Positions 17,346 through 25,779 of a stretch of 28,153 nt of DNA are shown one piece after another (position 1 is the first letter of the stretch; each line of letters starts with the position of its first letter). The DNA lies in contig CANQFI010000004.1 of the NCBI GenBank assembly GCA_947598455.1, positions 1 to 28,153 on the forward strand. The letters run 5' to 3'. Source of the stretch: an uncultured Bacilli bacterium (GTDB lineage: Bacteria; Bacillota_I; Bacilli_A; RF39; UBA660). Both the position numbers and the translations under genes were made by a program. Under the pieces are notes generated by a model. The model saw only the letters and a program-made list of their open reading frames with translations, was not told the origin of the DNA and made no database searches.

Positions 17346-18464
17346 TTAAAATGTTTTTATTGGTAAAATTAGTTGAATTAAAGATTCATCATTTACTGAT
17401 TTAATAACAATTGGTTTTACTTCACCATTAAGAAGAATTAATATTTCTTCATCTTTCATTGTTTTTAATGCATCCAACATATATTTAGCACTAAAGGAAA
17501 TATCAATATTAGCATCAGCAGCTGTTTCTACATCAAGTTTTTCTTCTACTTTACCTATTTCTGAAGAATATGAATTAATAACCATCTGATTATTTTTTAT
17601 TTTCATTTTTACAATGTTTTTATCTTTATTTTGTGTAAGTAAAGCAGCTCTATCAATAGCACTATAATAGCTATCTAATTTAGTATTAACAATTATCGAA
17701 AAATCGTTAGGTATTAGATTTGAAGTATTAGGATACGTTCCAGAAAGAAGATTACTTTGAAATATTATGTTCTTATATTTAAATAATACCTTATTAGTAA
17801 ACACATGCATTTCAACATCTTCATCTTCAGTAATTATTTTATCTAATTCCATTACATTTTTTCCTGGTATTACTATATTTATATCTTCATCACTTGGATC
17901 AATTAAAGTAATATTTTTCTTAGCCAAACGATAAGAATCAGTTGCTATACATTCTAATAAATCCCCTACTATTTTAAAATTAAGTCCAGTAAGTAAAGGT
18001 CTTAGTTCTTGTGTAGATATTGCAAAAGCTGTTTGACTTATAATAGTTTTAAATGTATTACCTTTAATAATTATTGGTTTATCCACTTCTTCTAATTTAA
18101 TACTAGGATATTCTTTAGGATCTAAACAATTTAAATCATATTGACTATTATCTGATGATATTTTGATTTTAAGTCCATCCATTAAGTCAAAATTAATTAA
18201 ATCAGATGGTAATTTTCTTATTATATCCAATATATATTTACTTTGAATAATTATAGATCCTTCTTTTTCTATATTAGTAATTGCTTTTTTTTCAATAAAA
18301 GCTCTAATTGTAAGTTCACTATCACTAGCTGTTAAAAATAATCCTTCATCATTTAATTCAAATTTAACACCATTTAATATAGGAATTATATTCTTAGTCG
18401 AAATAGCTTTTACAACATTTGATAAATTTTCTAATAAAATATTTTTTTCTATTGTAAATTTCAT
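17346..18464 (-). CDS. dnaN: DNA polymerase III beta sliding clamp
   Basis: 372 residues with the three repeated clamp domains (about 1-120, 125-245 and 250-372). The N terminus MKFTIEKNILLENLSNVVKAI and the C terminus LIQLILPIKTF are typical; the C-terminal region contributes to the partner-binding pocket. The dimeric ring tethers the replicative polymerase. AGAAGGAAAAATAA precedes the ATG. It is separated from dnaA by 154 bp that contain DnaA boxes, and is followed by a terminator. Confidence 0.98.
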   Translation of the reverse strand: MKFTIEKNILLENLSNVVKAISTKNIIPILNGVKFELNDEGLFLTASDSELTIRAFIEKKAITNIEKEGSIIIQSKYILDIIRKLPSDLINFDLMDGLKIKISSDNSQYDLNCLDPKEYPSIKLEEVDKPIIIKGNTFKTIISQTAFAISTQELRPLLTGLNFKIVGDLLECIATDSYRLAKKNITLIDPSDEDINIVIPGKNVMELDKIITEDEDVEMHVFTNKVLFKYKNIIFQSNLLSGTYPNTSNLIPNDFSIIVNTKLDSYYSAIDRAALLTQNKDKNIVKMKIKNNQMVINSYSSEIGKVEEKLDVETAADANIDISFSAKYMLDALKTMKDEEILILLNGEVKPIVIKSVNDESLIQLILPIKTF

Positions 18465-18499
18465 TTATTTTTCCTTCTTTCTTATTTATTTTAATAGTT

Positions 18500-18587
18500 T
18501 TATTATTATTATAAAGTTAATAATGTGAATAACTTTAATTATACTCACAAATTTCTAGCAATTTTTAACTTTTTTTCTTGTTGATAA
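18500..18587. other. Second oriC cluster between dnaA and dnaN
   Basis: Two DnaA-box-like 9-mers on the minus strand: TTATTCACA (18532-18524) and TTATCAACA (18587-18579), each one mismatch from TTATCCACA. Immediately after the first (minus strand) comes TTATTAACT, then repeated TAA triplets (18513-18500). Those could act as a DnaA-trio-like unwinding element. The region matches the incC position of B. subtilis. Confidence 0.65.
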
Positions 18588-18618
18588 ACCTAATTTTAAT
18601 AACAATTAATTAACATTA

Positions 18619-19983
18619 TTATAATTTAGATTTAATTTCATTGATGATTTCTTTTAATTGACTATTATTTTTTAAATCTTCTTCAATGGTATTTACAGCA
18701 TGTATTACTGTTGAATGATCCTTTCCACCAAATTCTAACCCTATTCTTGGATAAGATTGATCAGTTAACATTCTACATAAATACATTGCAAGCATTCTCG
18801 CATAGGCTATATCTTTACTTCTCTTTTTACCTTTTAATACCTCTACTGTAATATTATAATAATCTGCTACTGCTTTTTGAATACTAGAAATATCATTTGT
18901 CATATATGGATTTTTTGTTAAATAATCTTTTAGTGCTTCGTTTGTAAATTCTAAATCTAATTTAGTTGGTACAAATATTGCTGTATAAGCCACCAACCTA
19001 TTTATTACACCTTCGATGCTTCTTACATCAGTATCACAATTATTAGCAATAAATTCAACAGCATCATCAGTAATTTTATTAGCCAAATTTGGAATTCGAT
19101 TAATTTTATCTTTTATAATACGACATCTTAAATCAAAATCTGGTGGATAAATATCTACCGGCAACCCCCAAGCAAACCTACTTCTAAGTCTATCCTCTAA
19201 TAATTTTAAGTCATCAGGGGATCTATCAGAGCTTATAATAATTTGTTTATTATTATCATGTAAAGAATTAAAAGTATGGAAAAATTCTTCTTGTGTTTTT
19301 TTAGCATCCACCAAGTATTGAATATCATCAATAATTAATACATCAACATTACGATACTTGTTTTTAAATTTATTAAAGTGGTCTCTATTATTTTCAGCAT
19401 CATCATTACTAGTATAGTCTTTTCTAAAGTCATCACTAGTTGCATACAATACTTTAAGATCTTTGTTGTGTTCTGTTATGTAATTACCTATAGCATGCAT
19501 TAAATGTGTTTTTCCAATACCACTTTTTCCATATATAAATAATGGATTGAATTGAACTCCTGGATTCTGTGCTACAGCAAAAGCTGCTGTCCTAGCAAAT
19601 TTATTAGTATCCCCTACTACAAAATTATCAAAATTTAAATTAGGTTTTAAATTAGTTTCAAAAGGAGTATCATCGTTGTGAATATCATCCTGATTATTAA
19701 CAACCTCGTTTATCAATTCTGTAGCTGGAATTTCAATTTCTTCTTCCAATAAACATTCTATATCCCTTTTTACCCCTGTAATTTTAGAAAAAGCCTCATC
19801 CATTAAATCATAATAATTTGATAATAAAAATCTCTTGTGTAAAGGCATTGGTACTTGTAATACTATCTTCGAATCAGTAATCTCATGTAATTTAGTATCT
19901 CTAAACCATGTACTAAAAGATACTGGATTAAGTTTTTCTTTAATAATATCTAAAAACTGTGCCCAGATCTCCTCTGAGTTCAA
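18619..19983 (-). CDS. dnaA: Chromosomal replication initiator DnaA
   Basis: 454 residues. It binds DnaA boxes and opens oriC. Domain I is at about 1-75, a short acidic linker at 80-115, and the AAA+ domain has Walker A IYGKSGIGKTH (about 151-160) and Walker B VLIIDDIQYL. The C-terminal helix-turn-helix has the signature FGGKDHSTVIHAV. I prefer a TTG start at 19983, because TGGGGTGA (wobble-compatible with the anti-SD) lies 5 bases upstream and the protein then aligns with other DnaA N termini. ATG at 19989 or GTG at 19992 would overlap that site. A TTTTCCACA box lies about 50 bp upstream and may mediate autoregulation. Confidence 0.98.
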   Translation of the reverse strand: MNSEEIWAQFLDIIKEKLNPVSFSTWFRDTKLHEITDSKIVLQVPMPLHKRFLLSNYYDLMDEAFSKITGVKRDIECLLEEEIEIPATELINEVVNNQDDIHNDDTPFETNLKPNLNFDNFVVGDTNKFARTAAFAVAQNPGVQFNPLFIYGKSGIGKTHLMHAIGNYITEHNKDLKVLYATSDDFRKDYTSNDDAENNRDHFNKFKNKYRNVDVLIIDDIQYLVDAKKTQEEFFHTFNSLHDNNKQIIISSDRSPDDLKLLEDRLRSRFAWGLPVDIYPPDFDLRCRIIKDKINRIPNLANKITDDAVEFIANNCDTDVRSIEGVINRLVAYTAIFVPTKLDLEFTNEALKDYLTKNPYMTNDISSIQKAVADYYNITVEVLKGKKRSKDIAYARMLAMYLCRMLTDQSYPRIGLEFGGKDHSTVIHAVNTIEEDLKNNSQLKEIINEIKSKL

Positions 19984-20031
19984 TCCCATCACCCCACTTT
20001 GCCATTTATGTACAAATATTTTAACTCAACC

Positions 20032-20209
20032 TGTGGAAAAATAAAAGTAATATTTTCAAATTTTTAATTAATAAACAGGATATAAACAAAGTTATCTACA
20101 AAAACTAACAAATAAAAACAAATAAATAAATATTTATTAACATTATTCACAAATTTAAAATAAACATGTTAAAAAAGTTATTCACATATTCACAGGCAAT
20201 TGTTAATAA
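20032..20209. other. oriC, main DnaA-box region upstream of dnaA
   Basis: The dnaA-rpmH gap (19984-20314) is non-coding and AT-rich. Box-like 9-mers are TTTTCCACA on the minus strand (20040-20032), TTATCTACA (20092-20100), TTATTAACA (20134-20142) abutting TTATTCACA (20143-20151), TTATTCACA (20178-20186), and ATATTCACA (20186-20194). TGTTAATAA (20201-20209) is a weaker inverted match. None is a perfect TTATCCACA. Gene direction and DnaA/DnaN identity change here, supporting origin function. Confidence 0.85.
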
Positions 20210-20251
20210 ATGTCTAATTTTTACAAAAATCAAAGACTTACCTGATATTTC

Positions 20252-20281
20252 TTGACTTTTTTTAAATCTTAATATTATAAT
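20252..20281 (+). promoter_or_regulatory. rpmH promoter
   Basis: TTGACT (20252-20257), 18-bp spacer, TATAAT (20276-20281), 33 bases before the rpmH ATG. It is the strongest sigma-A match in the oriC gap. Confidence 0.8.
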
Positions 20282-20314
20282 AAGGGAGCTTATTTAGATG
20301 TGGAGGTGTTATAC

Positions 20315-20440
20315 ATGAAAAGAACTTATCAACCAAATAATAGAAAAAGAGCTAAAAAACATGGATTCTTTGCTAGAAAAGAAAGTAATATTCTAAAATC
20401 AAGAAGAAAAAAGGGACGTAAAAAAATCGTTGTAAAATAA
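20315..20440 (+). CDS. rpmH: Ribosomal protein bL34
   Basis: 41 residues, rich in Lys/Arg. The N terminus [18 protein letters not shown] and the C-terminal SRRKKGRKK are typical of bL34. Most family members have about 44 residues with a TKNGRKVL-type segment in the middle; here it reads ESNILK, apparently three residues shorter. GGAGGTG lies 6 bases before the ATG. It is the first gene of the rightward arm, next to rnpA as in nearly all bacteria, and is followed by a hairpin terminator. Confidence 0.95.
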   Translation: MKRTYQPNNRKRAKKHGFFARKESNILKSRRKKGRKKIVVK

Positions 20441-20441
20441 G

Positions 20442-20463
20442 CCACTATTATAAGTGGTTTTTT
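20442..20463 (+). terminator. Hairpin between rpmH and rnpA
   Basis: CCACT-attata-AGTGG followed by T6, right after the rpmH stop. It is short, so it likely lets part of the transcripts through into rnpA, which would favour bL34 over the scarce RNase P protein. That role is inference. Confidence 0.7.
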
Positions 20464-20486
20464 ATGTATTAAAAGGGTGAAAGAAT

Positions 20487-20807
20487 ATGAAAAGGGCAGA
20501 AACTATAAAAGATCGAAAATTATTTAATAATATAATAAAAAATGGTACTTTTCTTAAAAATACATATTTTGTCATTTATAGTTCTAAAAAAGAAGAATCA
20601 GAAATAAATTTTGGTATTGCTATAAGTAACAAAGTAGGTAAAGCTCATCTTAGAAATAAATTAAAAAGACAGGTTAGAACAATTATCGATAAAAACAGAA
20701 ATTTATTTAAAAAACACAACAATTATATTATAATGATTAGAAAGAGCTGTTCTTTAGCAAAATATTTTGAATTAGAACAAGCTTTAGTAAATTTATTAAA
20801 TAAATAA
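20487..20807 (+). CDS. rnpA: Ribonuclease P protein component
   Basis: 106 residues. It is the protein cofactor of RNase P, which matures tRNA 5' ends. The RNR motif RNKLKRQVR is at 56-64, and the N-terminal pattern KDRKLFNNIIKNG...KN.YFVIY fits the family. AAAGGGTGAAAG precedes the ATG. The start of yidC follows after 10 bases. Confidence 0.96.
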   Translation: MKRAETIKDRKLFNNIIKNGTFLKNTYFVIYSSKKEESEINFGIAISNKVGKAHLRNKLKRQVRTIIDKNRNLFKKHNNYIIMIRKSCSLAKYFELEQALVNLLNK

Positions 20808-20817
20808 GGGTGATACA

Positions 20818-21765
20818 GTGAAAAAAAGCAATAAATTAAAGAAATTATTAATCATTATATTATTAATGATAATATTAACTGGTTGTACACAAACATTAAA
20901 AGATGGTAAAGAAGCCGTAACAAACGAAAAAACTGGTCAAACATTAACATCTAACATATTATGTAAACCAGCAGATGAAGATTTATTAAAAAAATATGAA
21001 CAGTATGATGGAGATTTAAAAGTAAGTTTAGAAGATTTACCGACATGTGAAACTTTTACTCCAAGTAAATTAAAATATCAAGGTTTATGGGAATCAATTT
21101 TTATTAAACCATTAGCATACATAATTTTAAAATTTGGTTATTTAGTTAAAAATATGGGTATATCAGTTATGGTAATTGGTCTATTAATAAGATTAATAAT
21201 GATGCCAATTCAAATTAAAACAGTAAAACAATCTGAAAATATGAAAAAGATTCAACCAGAAATGGCCCGTATTGAACGAAAATACAAAGATAAAACTGAT
21301 AATGAATCACTTATGGCGAAAAGTCAAGAAACAATGTTACTTTATAAAAAATATGAAATAAATCCTGTAAGTGGTTGCTTATTAGCATTTATTCAGTTAC
21401 CATTATTCTTTGCTTTCTTAGAAGCTATTAATAGAGTGCCAGCCATATTTGAAGGAAATTTTCTAACGATGAATTTAGGAATGACTCCCGTAACAGGAAT
21501 AATGCATCATAATTATTTATATATAGCATTAATAATTCTAATAATTTTAACAACATTCCTATCATTTAAAATTTCAATGGCTAGTCAAGATAAAAATTCT
21601 GAAATGGCTCAACAAATGAATTTCATGTTTATCTTTATGATTTTGATGGTCTCAGTTGCCTCATTAAGTTTACCAACAGCCATAGCTTTATATTGGATTG
21701 TAACAAATGGTTTTGCAGTAATACAAAACTATATAATAAAGAAAATAATTGAAAAGAGGAAGTAG
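20818..21765 (+). CDS. yidC: Membrane protein insertase YidC (SpoIIIJ/OxaA type)
   Basis: 315 residues. An N-terminal lipoprotein signal has lipobox LTGC with the lipidated Cys at 23. The 60KD_IMP domain follows, with about five membrane spans starting near residue 95 and the conserved patterns MPIQIKTVKQSENMKKIQPEM and NPVSGCLLAFIQLP. The GTG start is chosen because AAGGGTGA lies 4 bases upstream, overlapping the rnpA stop region. It inserts proteins with or after Sec and works with the SRP RNA encoded on the other arm. In spore formers one paralogue is SpoIIIJ. Confidence 0.97.
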   Translation: MKKSNKLKKLLIIILLMIILTGCTQTLKDGKEAVTNEKTGQTLTSNILCKPADEDLLKKYEQYDGDLKVSLEDLPTCETFTPSKLKYQGLWESIFIKPLAYIILKFGYLVKNMGISVMVIGLLIRLIMMPIQIKTVKQSENMKKIQPEMARIERKYKDKTDNESLMAKSQETMLLYKKYEINPVSGCLLAFIQLPLFFAFLEAINRVPAIFEGNFLTMNLGMTPVTGIMHHNYLYIALIILIILTTFLSFKISMASQDKNSEMAQQMNFMFIFMILMVSVASLSLPTAIALYWIVTNGFAVIQNYIIKKIIEKRK

Positions 21766-21766
21766 T

Positions 21767-22408
21767 ATGAAGGTTGAAGTATTTGAAGGAAAAACAAAAG
21801 AGGAAGCTAAAGAAAAAGCATTAGCTGAATTAAATGTTACAGAAAATGAAGTATTCATAAAAGAAGAAGAAAAAAAGGGTAAATTATTTAAAGCTACAAC
21901 ATATTTATGCAAAGTAGTTAAAATTAGTGAAGTTGCTAATTTCTTAAAAGAAAAATTAGCTGAAATGTTAAAAAATATGGGAATTGAATGTCAATATGAA
22001 ACAAATGTCAGAGATGAACAAATTAATATAAAAATGTATTCTGATAAAAATAATATTTTGATTGGCAAAAATGGCCAAACATTAATTGCAATTCAAACAA
22101 TATTAAGACAAATAGTATTTAATGAAATTGGTACTTATCCTTACATATTATTAGATGTTGAAAATTATAAAGAAAAGAAAATATCTAATTTAGAAAGAAA
22201 TGCTAAACGTATTGCTCGGGAAGTACTGAAAACTAAAATTGATGTTAGCTTAGATAATATGAACTCTTATGAAAGAAGAATAATTCATAATGCCTTATCT
22301 AAATACAAAAATCTATCAACTACTAGTGAAGGTGAAGAACCAAATCGTCATATTGTAATCAGATATGTCGAAAATACTGAACCTGATAAAAATGATGAAG
22401 AAGAGTAA
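21767..22408 (+). CDS. khpB: RNA-binding protein KhpB/EloR (Jag)
   Basis: 213 residues. The Jag_N domain is at about 1-50 (MKVEVFEGKTKEEAKEKAL), a KH domain has GKNG at 100-103, and an R3H domain has R170-x3-H174. An acidic tail ends the protein. KhpB binds RNA with KhpA and affects cell elongation in Firmicutes. The start is the ATG one base after the yidC stop, with GAGGA inside yidC; an upstream TTG in the same frame would lie further inside yidC. Conserved neighbour of yidC. Confidence 0.94.
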   Translation: MKVEVFEGKTKEEAKEKALAELNVTENEVFIKEEEKKGKLFKATTYLCKVVKISEVANFLKEKLAEMLKNMGIECQYETNVRDEQINIKMYSDKNNILIGKNGQTLIAIQTILRQIVFNEIGTYPYILLDVENYKEKKISNLERNAKRIAREVLKTKIDVSLDNMNSYERRIIHNALSKYKNLSTTSEGEEPNRHIVIRYVENTEPDKNDEEE

Positions 22409-22425
22409 AGTAACTCTTCTTTTTT
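22397..22425 (+). terminator. khpB terminator
   Basis: AGAAGAGT (22399-22406) pairs with ACTCTTCT (22413-22420), followed by T5. The stem includes the khpB stop codon. Its T-run abuts NBS 2. Confidence 0.88.
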
Positions 22426-22440
22426 ATTTCCCGGGAAATA
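22425..22440. promoter_or_regulatory. Noc-binding site (NBS) 2
   Basis: ATTTCCCGGGAAAT at 22426-22439 within an 18-bp palindrome (22424-22441). It lies between the khpB terminator and the mnmE promoter region, about 4 kb from the noc-like gene. Confidence 0.88.
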
Positions 22441-22444
22441 ATTT

Positions 22445-22500
22445 TGCTATAATAAATATAAATAAAAATAATTTCCCAAATATCTAAAATATGCTATAAT
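22445..22500 (+). promoter_or_regulatory. Tandem extended -10 promoters of mnmE
   Basis: TGCTATAAT occurs twice (22445-22453 and 22492-22500). Each has TTTCCC upstream, at 15 and 17 bp from the TATAAT; the first is part of NBS 2. No TTGACA-type -35 is present. The second -10 ends 24 bases before the mnmE ATG. Confidence 0.6.
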
Positions 22501-22524
22501 ACAGGCCGAAAGGAGCAAAATAAT

Positions 22525-23892
22525 ATGAATGATACAATATGTGCAATTGCAACAAGTCAAGGAGTAGGAGCAATTGCTATCATAAGAGTTAGTGGAAATG
22601 AATCCTTAGAAATTGTGAATAAACTATTTATAGGCAAAGAGTTAACTAAAGTGGAATCTCATACTATAAACTATGGTAAAATAATTGATCCAATAGATAA
22701 TAAAATAATTGATGAAGTCTTAGTATCAGTTATGTTAGCTCCTAAAACTTTTACTAGAGAAAATGTTGTCGAAATAAATACTCATGGTGGTATAGCCTCA
22801 ACTAATAAAGTCTTAGAATTACTACTAACTAATGGTTGTCGTTTAGCTGAACCAGGCGAATTTACAAAAAGAGCTTTCTTAAATGGACGTATAGACTTAT
22901 TAGAAGCTGAAGGAGTAATGGATTTAATAAATGCCAAAACTGATTCGCAAAGAGATTTAGCAGCTAATCAAGTAACAGGTAAAGTATCAGAACTAATAAA
23001 TAACTTACGTAGCGATTTAGTTCAAATAATTTCTAATATCAATGTTAATATCGATTATCCAGAATATGATGATGTAGATATTATAACTAATGATTTACTA
23101 ATTCCTAAAATAGCATCATTAAAAGAAAGAATCAAAAAAATATTAGAAGAAAGTAAAAATGGTCAAATTATTAAAGAAGGTCTTAAAACTGCTATTGTTG
23201 GTCGTCCTAATGTCGGCAAAAGTAGCTTACTTAATGCTTTACTAGAAGAAGAAAAAGCAATTGTTACGGATATAGCCGGTACAACTAGAGATATTGTTGA
23301 AGGCCAAATAAGTATTAATGGTGTTATGTTAAATATTATCGATACAGCTGGAATAAGAGAAACTAAAGATAAAGTAGAATCAATTGGTGTATCTAAAAGC
23401 CTAAAAACTATCGATGAAGCCGATTTAGTCTTATTAGTATTAAATAATAATGAAAAACTAACACCAGATATAGAAGAACTAATAACTAAAATAAAAGAAA
23501 AAGAATATATAATAATTATCAATAAATGTGATTTAGCTTCTAAGTTAGATATAACTAACTTAAATGTTGATAAATCTCGTTTTATCAACATGAGTATTAA
23601 AGATAATCAAGGAATTGATGCATTAAAAAATAAAATAATTGAATTATTTAACTTAAATAAACTAGAAAGTGCTGATCCAACCTATTTAAGTAATAGTCGA
23701 AGTATTAGTATTTTAAGAAAATGTCTAATTTCTATTGAAGAAATAGAACAAGGTTTAAAAGATAATCAACCAATAGATATGATTGAACTAGATATTAAAA
23801 ATATTTGGGAACAACTAGGTATGATTAATGGAACTACTTACGAAGAAGAATTACTAGATGAAATGTTTAGTAGATTTTGTCTTGGGAAATAA
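22525..23892 (+). CDS. mnmE: tRNA modification GTPase MnmE (TrmE)
   Basis: 455 residues, standard length. With MnmG it installs the cmnm5 group on U34 of tRNAs. A folate-binding N-terminal domain is at about 1-118. The G domain has G1 GRPNVGKS (226-233), G2 region AGTTRD (251-256), G3 DTAG (273-276) and G4 NKCD (near 335). The C terminus ends CLGK, the conserved catalytic-cysteine motif. AAGGAG precedes the ATG. mnmG follows after 18 bp. Confidence 0.98.
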   Translation: MNDTICAIATSQGVGAIAIIRVSGNESLEIVNKLFIGKELTKVESHTINYGKIIDPIDNKIIDEVLVSVMLAPKTFTRENVVEINTHGGIASTNKVLELLLTNGCRLAEPGEFTKRAFLNGRIDLLEAEGVMDLINAKTDSQRDLAANQVTGKVSELINNLRSDLVQIISNINVNIDYPEYDDVDIITNDLLIPKIASLKERIKKILEESKNGQIIKEGLKTAIVGRPNVGKSSLLNALLEEEKAIVTDIAGTTRDIVEGQISINGVMLNIIDTAGIRETKDKVESIGVSKSLKTIDEADLVLLVLNNNEKLTPDIEELITKIKEKEYIIIINKCDLASKLDITNLNVDKSRFINMSIKDNQGIDALKNKIIELFNLNKLESADPTYLSNSRSISILRKCLISIEEIEQGLKDNQPIDMIELDIKNIWEQLGMINGTTYEEELLDEMFSRFCLGK

Positions 23893-23910
23893 AAAGAGGT
23901 GTGAATAACT

Positions 23911-25779
23911 ATGTATGAAATAATTGTCGTTGGTGGAGGCCATGCCGGCTGTGAAGCAGCCCATGCCTGTGCTACCAAAAAACATAAAACTTTATTAATA
24001 ACCAGTAATTTAAAAAATATTGCTGATATGCCTTGTAATCCTCATATCGGCGGAAGTGCTAAAGGTATAGTAGTTAGAGAAATAGATGCCTTAGGTGGCA
24101 TCATGGGTAAAGTAGCTGATAAAACTCATTTACAAATAAAAATGTTAAATAGTGCTAAAGGTCCAGCTGTCCAATCATTACGTGCTCAAGGCGATAAAAT
24201 AGCTTATCCAAATGAAATGTTAAATACTTTAAATAAATTAGAATACTTAGATATAAAAGAAGGAATGGTTGAAGACTTAATAATTGAAGATGGTAAAGTA
24301 GGGGGAGTTATCTTAGAAGATGGTACTAAAATTATTTCCAAGGCCGTCATTCTAACAACTGGTACATATTTAAAAGCCGATATTTTAGTGGGAAATACTC
24401 GTACTAGAAAAGGTCCTCATGGAGAAAAACCATCTAACTTTCTAAGTGATAAATTAAAAGACTATGGCTTTAATATTATTAGATTAAAAACTGGTACACC
24501 TCAAAGAATCGACCGTAAAACAATTGATTTTTCTAAAACTAAATTAGAACCAGGTGACGATGTTTATCATACCTTTAGTTTTGACTTAGAACCATCATAT
24601 AAAATAGAAGAACAAGAACCATGTTATTTAACCTATACTACTGAAAAAACTCATCAAATAATTAGAGATAATTTAAATAAATCAAGTATGTATGGTGCTT
24701 TAGATGATATAAAAGGTATCGGTCCGAGATATTGTCCATCAATTGAAGATAAAGTAACTCGTTTTGCGGATAAAGAAAGACATCAATTATTCTTAGAACC
24801 AGAAAGCCGTTATTATGATGATATCTATCTTCAAGGTTTTTCAACTTCTATGCCTCCAGAAATTCAAGAACAAATGGTTCATAGTTTACCAGGTTTAGAA
24901 AATGCTAAAATTTTAAAATATGGTTATGCTATCGAATATGATGCTATCTATCCAACTCAACTAAATGCTTCCTTAGAAACTAAAATAATTGCAAACCTTT
25001 ATACTGCTGGTCAAATAAATGGTACTAGTGGTTATGAAGAAGCTGCTTGTCAAGGCTTAATGGCCGGTATTAATGCTTCCTTAAAATTAGAAGGAAAAGA
25101 ACCATTCGTCTTAAAAAGATCTGATGCCTATATCGGCGTTTTAATTGATGATTTAATTACTAAAGGAATAAGAGATCCATATCGTTTACTAACTTCTCGT
25201 GCTGAATTTAGATTATTACTACGTAGTGATAATGCTGATTTACGTTTAAGAGAATATGGTTATGAAGTAGGTTTAATTAATGATAAACAAATAAATAAAT
25301 TACATCAAAAAGAACAATCTATTAAAGAACTACTTACTTACATGAAGGATACAAAATTAAAAGTAACTGAAGATATCAAAAACAAATTTATAACCAATAA
25401 CTACCAAGTACCTAATAATGGTATAACCTTAGAACAATTAATCAAAAGACCGGAAATTAATATCTCATTCTTAAATGAAATAGTCGAAATTCCATATCCA
25501 GAAGAAATAAAAGAACAAATAGAAATAAATTTAAAATATGAAGGTTATATAGCTAAAGCTTACAAAGAAGCCGAAAAAATGTTAAAACTTGAAAAGAAAC
25601 AAATACCTGCTGATATTGATTACGATAAAATTAAAAACATTGCTTCAGAAGCACGTCAAAAATTAAAAGAAGTAAGACCAAAAACTATTGCTCAAGCCAT
25701 TCGTATAAGTGGCGTTAATCCTGCTGATATCTCTATACTTTCTGTTTATTTAAAAAAGGAATATGGTAAAGATGAATAA
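23911..25779 (+). CDS. mnmG: tRNA U34 carboxymethylaminomethyl enzyme MnmG (GidA)
   Basis: 622 residues. FAD-dependent partner of MnmE. The FAD-binding GGGHAGCEAA is at 8-17, and family signatures GTPQRIDRKTIDFS and GQINGTSGYEEAACQGL are present. The C-terminal helical domain contains GVNPADISILSVYL. AGAGGTG lies 10 bases before the ATG. Its last codons overlap the rsmG start (ATGAATAA, 8 bp). Confidence 0.98.
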   Translation: MYEIIVVGGGHAGCEAAHACATKKHKTLLITSNLKNIADMPCNPHIGGSAKGIVVREIDALGGIMGKVADKTHLQIKMLNSAKGPAVQSLRAQGDKIAYPNEMLNTLNKLEYLDIKEGMVEDLIIEDGKVGGVILEDGTKIISKAVILTTGTYLKADILVGNTRTRKGPHGEKPSNFLSDKLKDYGFNIIRLKTGTPQRIDRKTIDFSKTKLEPGDDVYHTFSFDLEPSYKIEEQEPCYLTYTTEKTHQIIRDNLNKSSMYGALDDIKGIGPRYCPSIEDKVTRFADKERHQLFLEPESRYYDDIYLQGFSTSMPPEIQEQMVHSLPGLENAKILKYGYAIEYDAIYPTQLNASLETKIIANLYTAGQINGTSGYEEAACQGLMAGINASLKLEGKEPFVLKRSDAYIGVLIDDLITKGIRDPYRLLTSRAEFRLLLRSDNADLRLREYGYEVGLINDKQINKLHQKEQSIKELLTYMKDTKLKVTEDIKNKFITNNYQVPNNGITLEQLIKRPEINISFLNEIVEIPYPEEIKEQIEINLKYEGYIAKAYKEAEKMLKLEKKQIPADIDYDKIKNIASEARQKLKEVRPKTIAQAIRISGVNPADISILSVYLKKEYGKDE

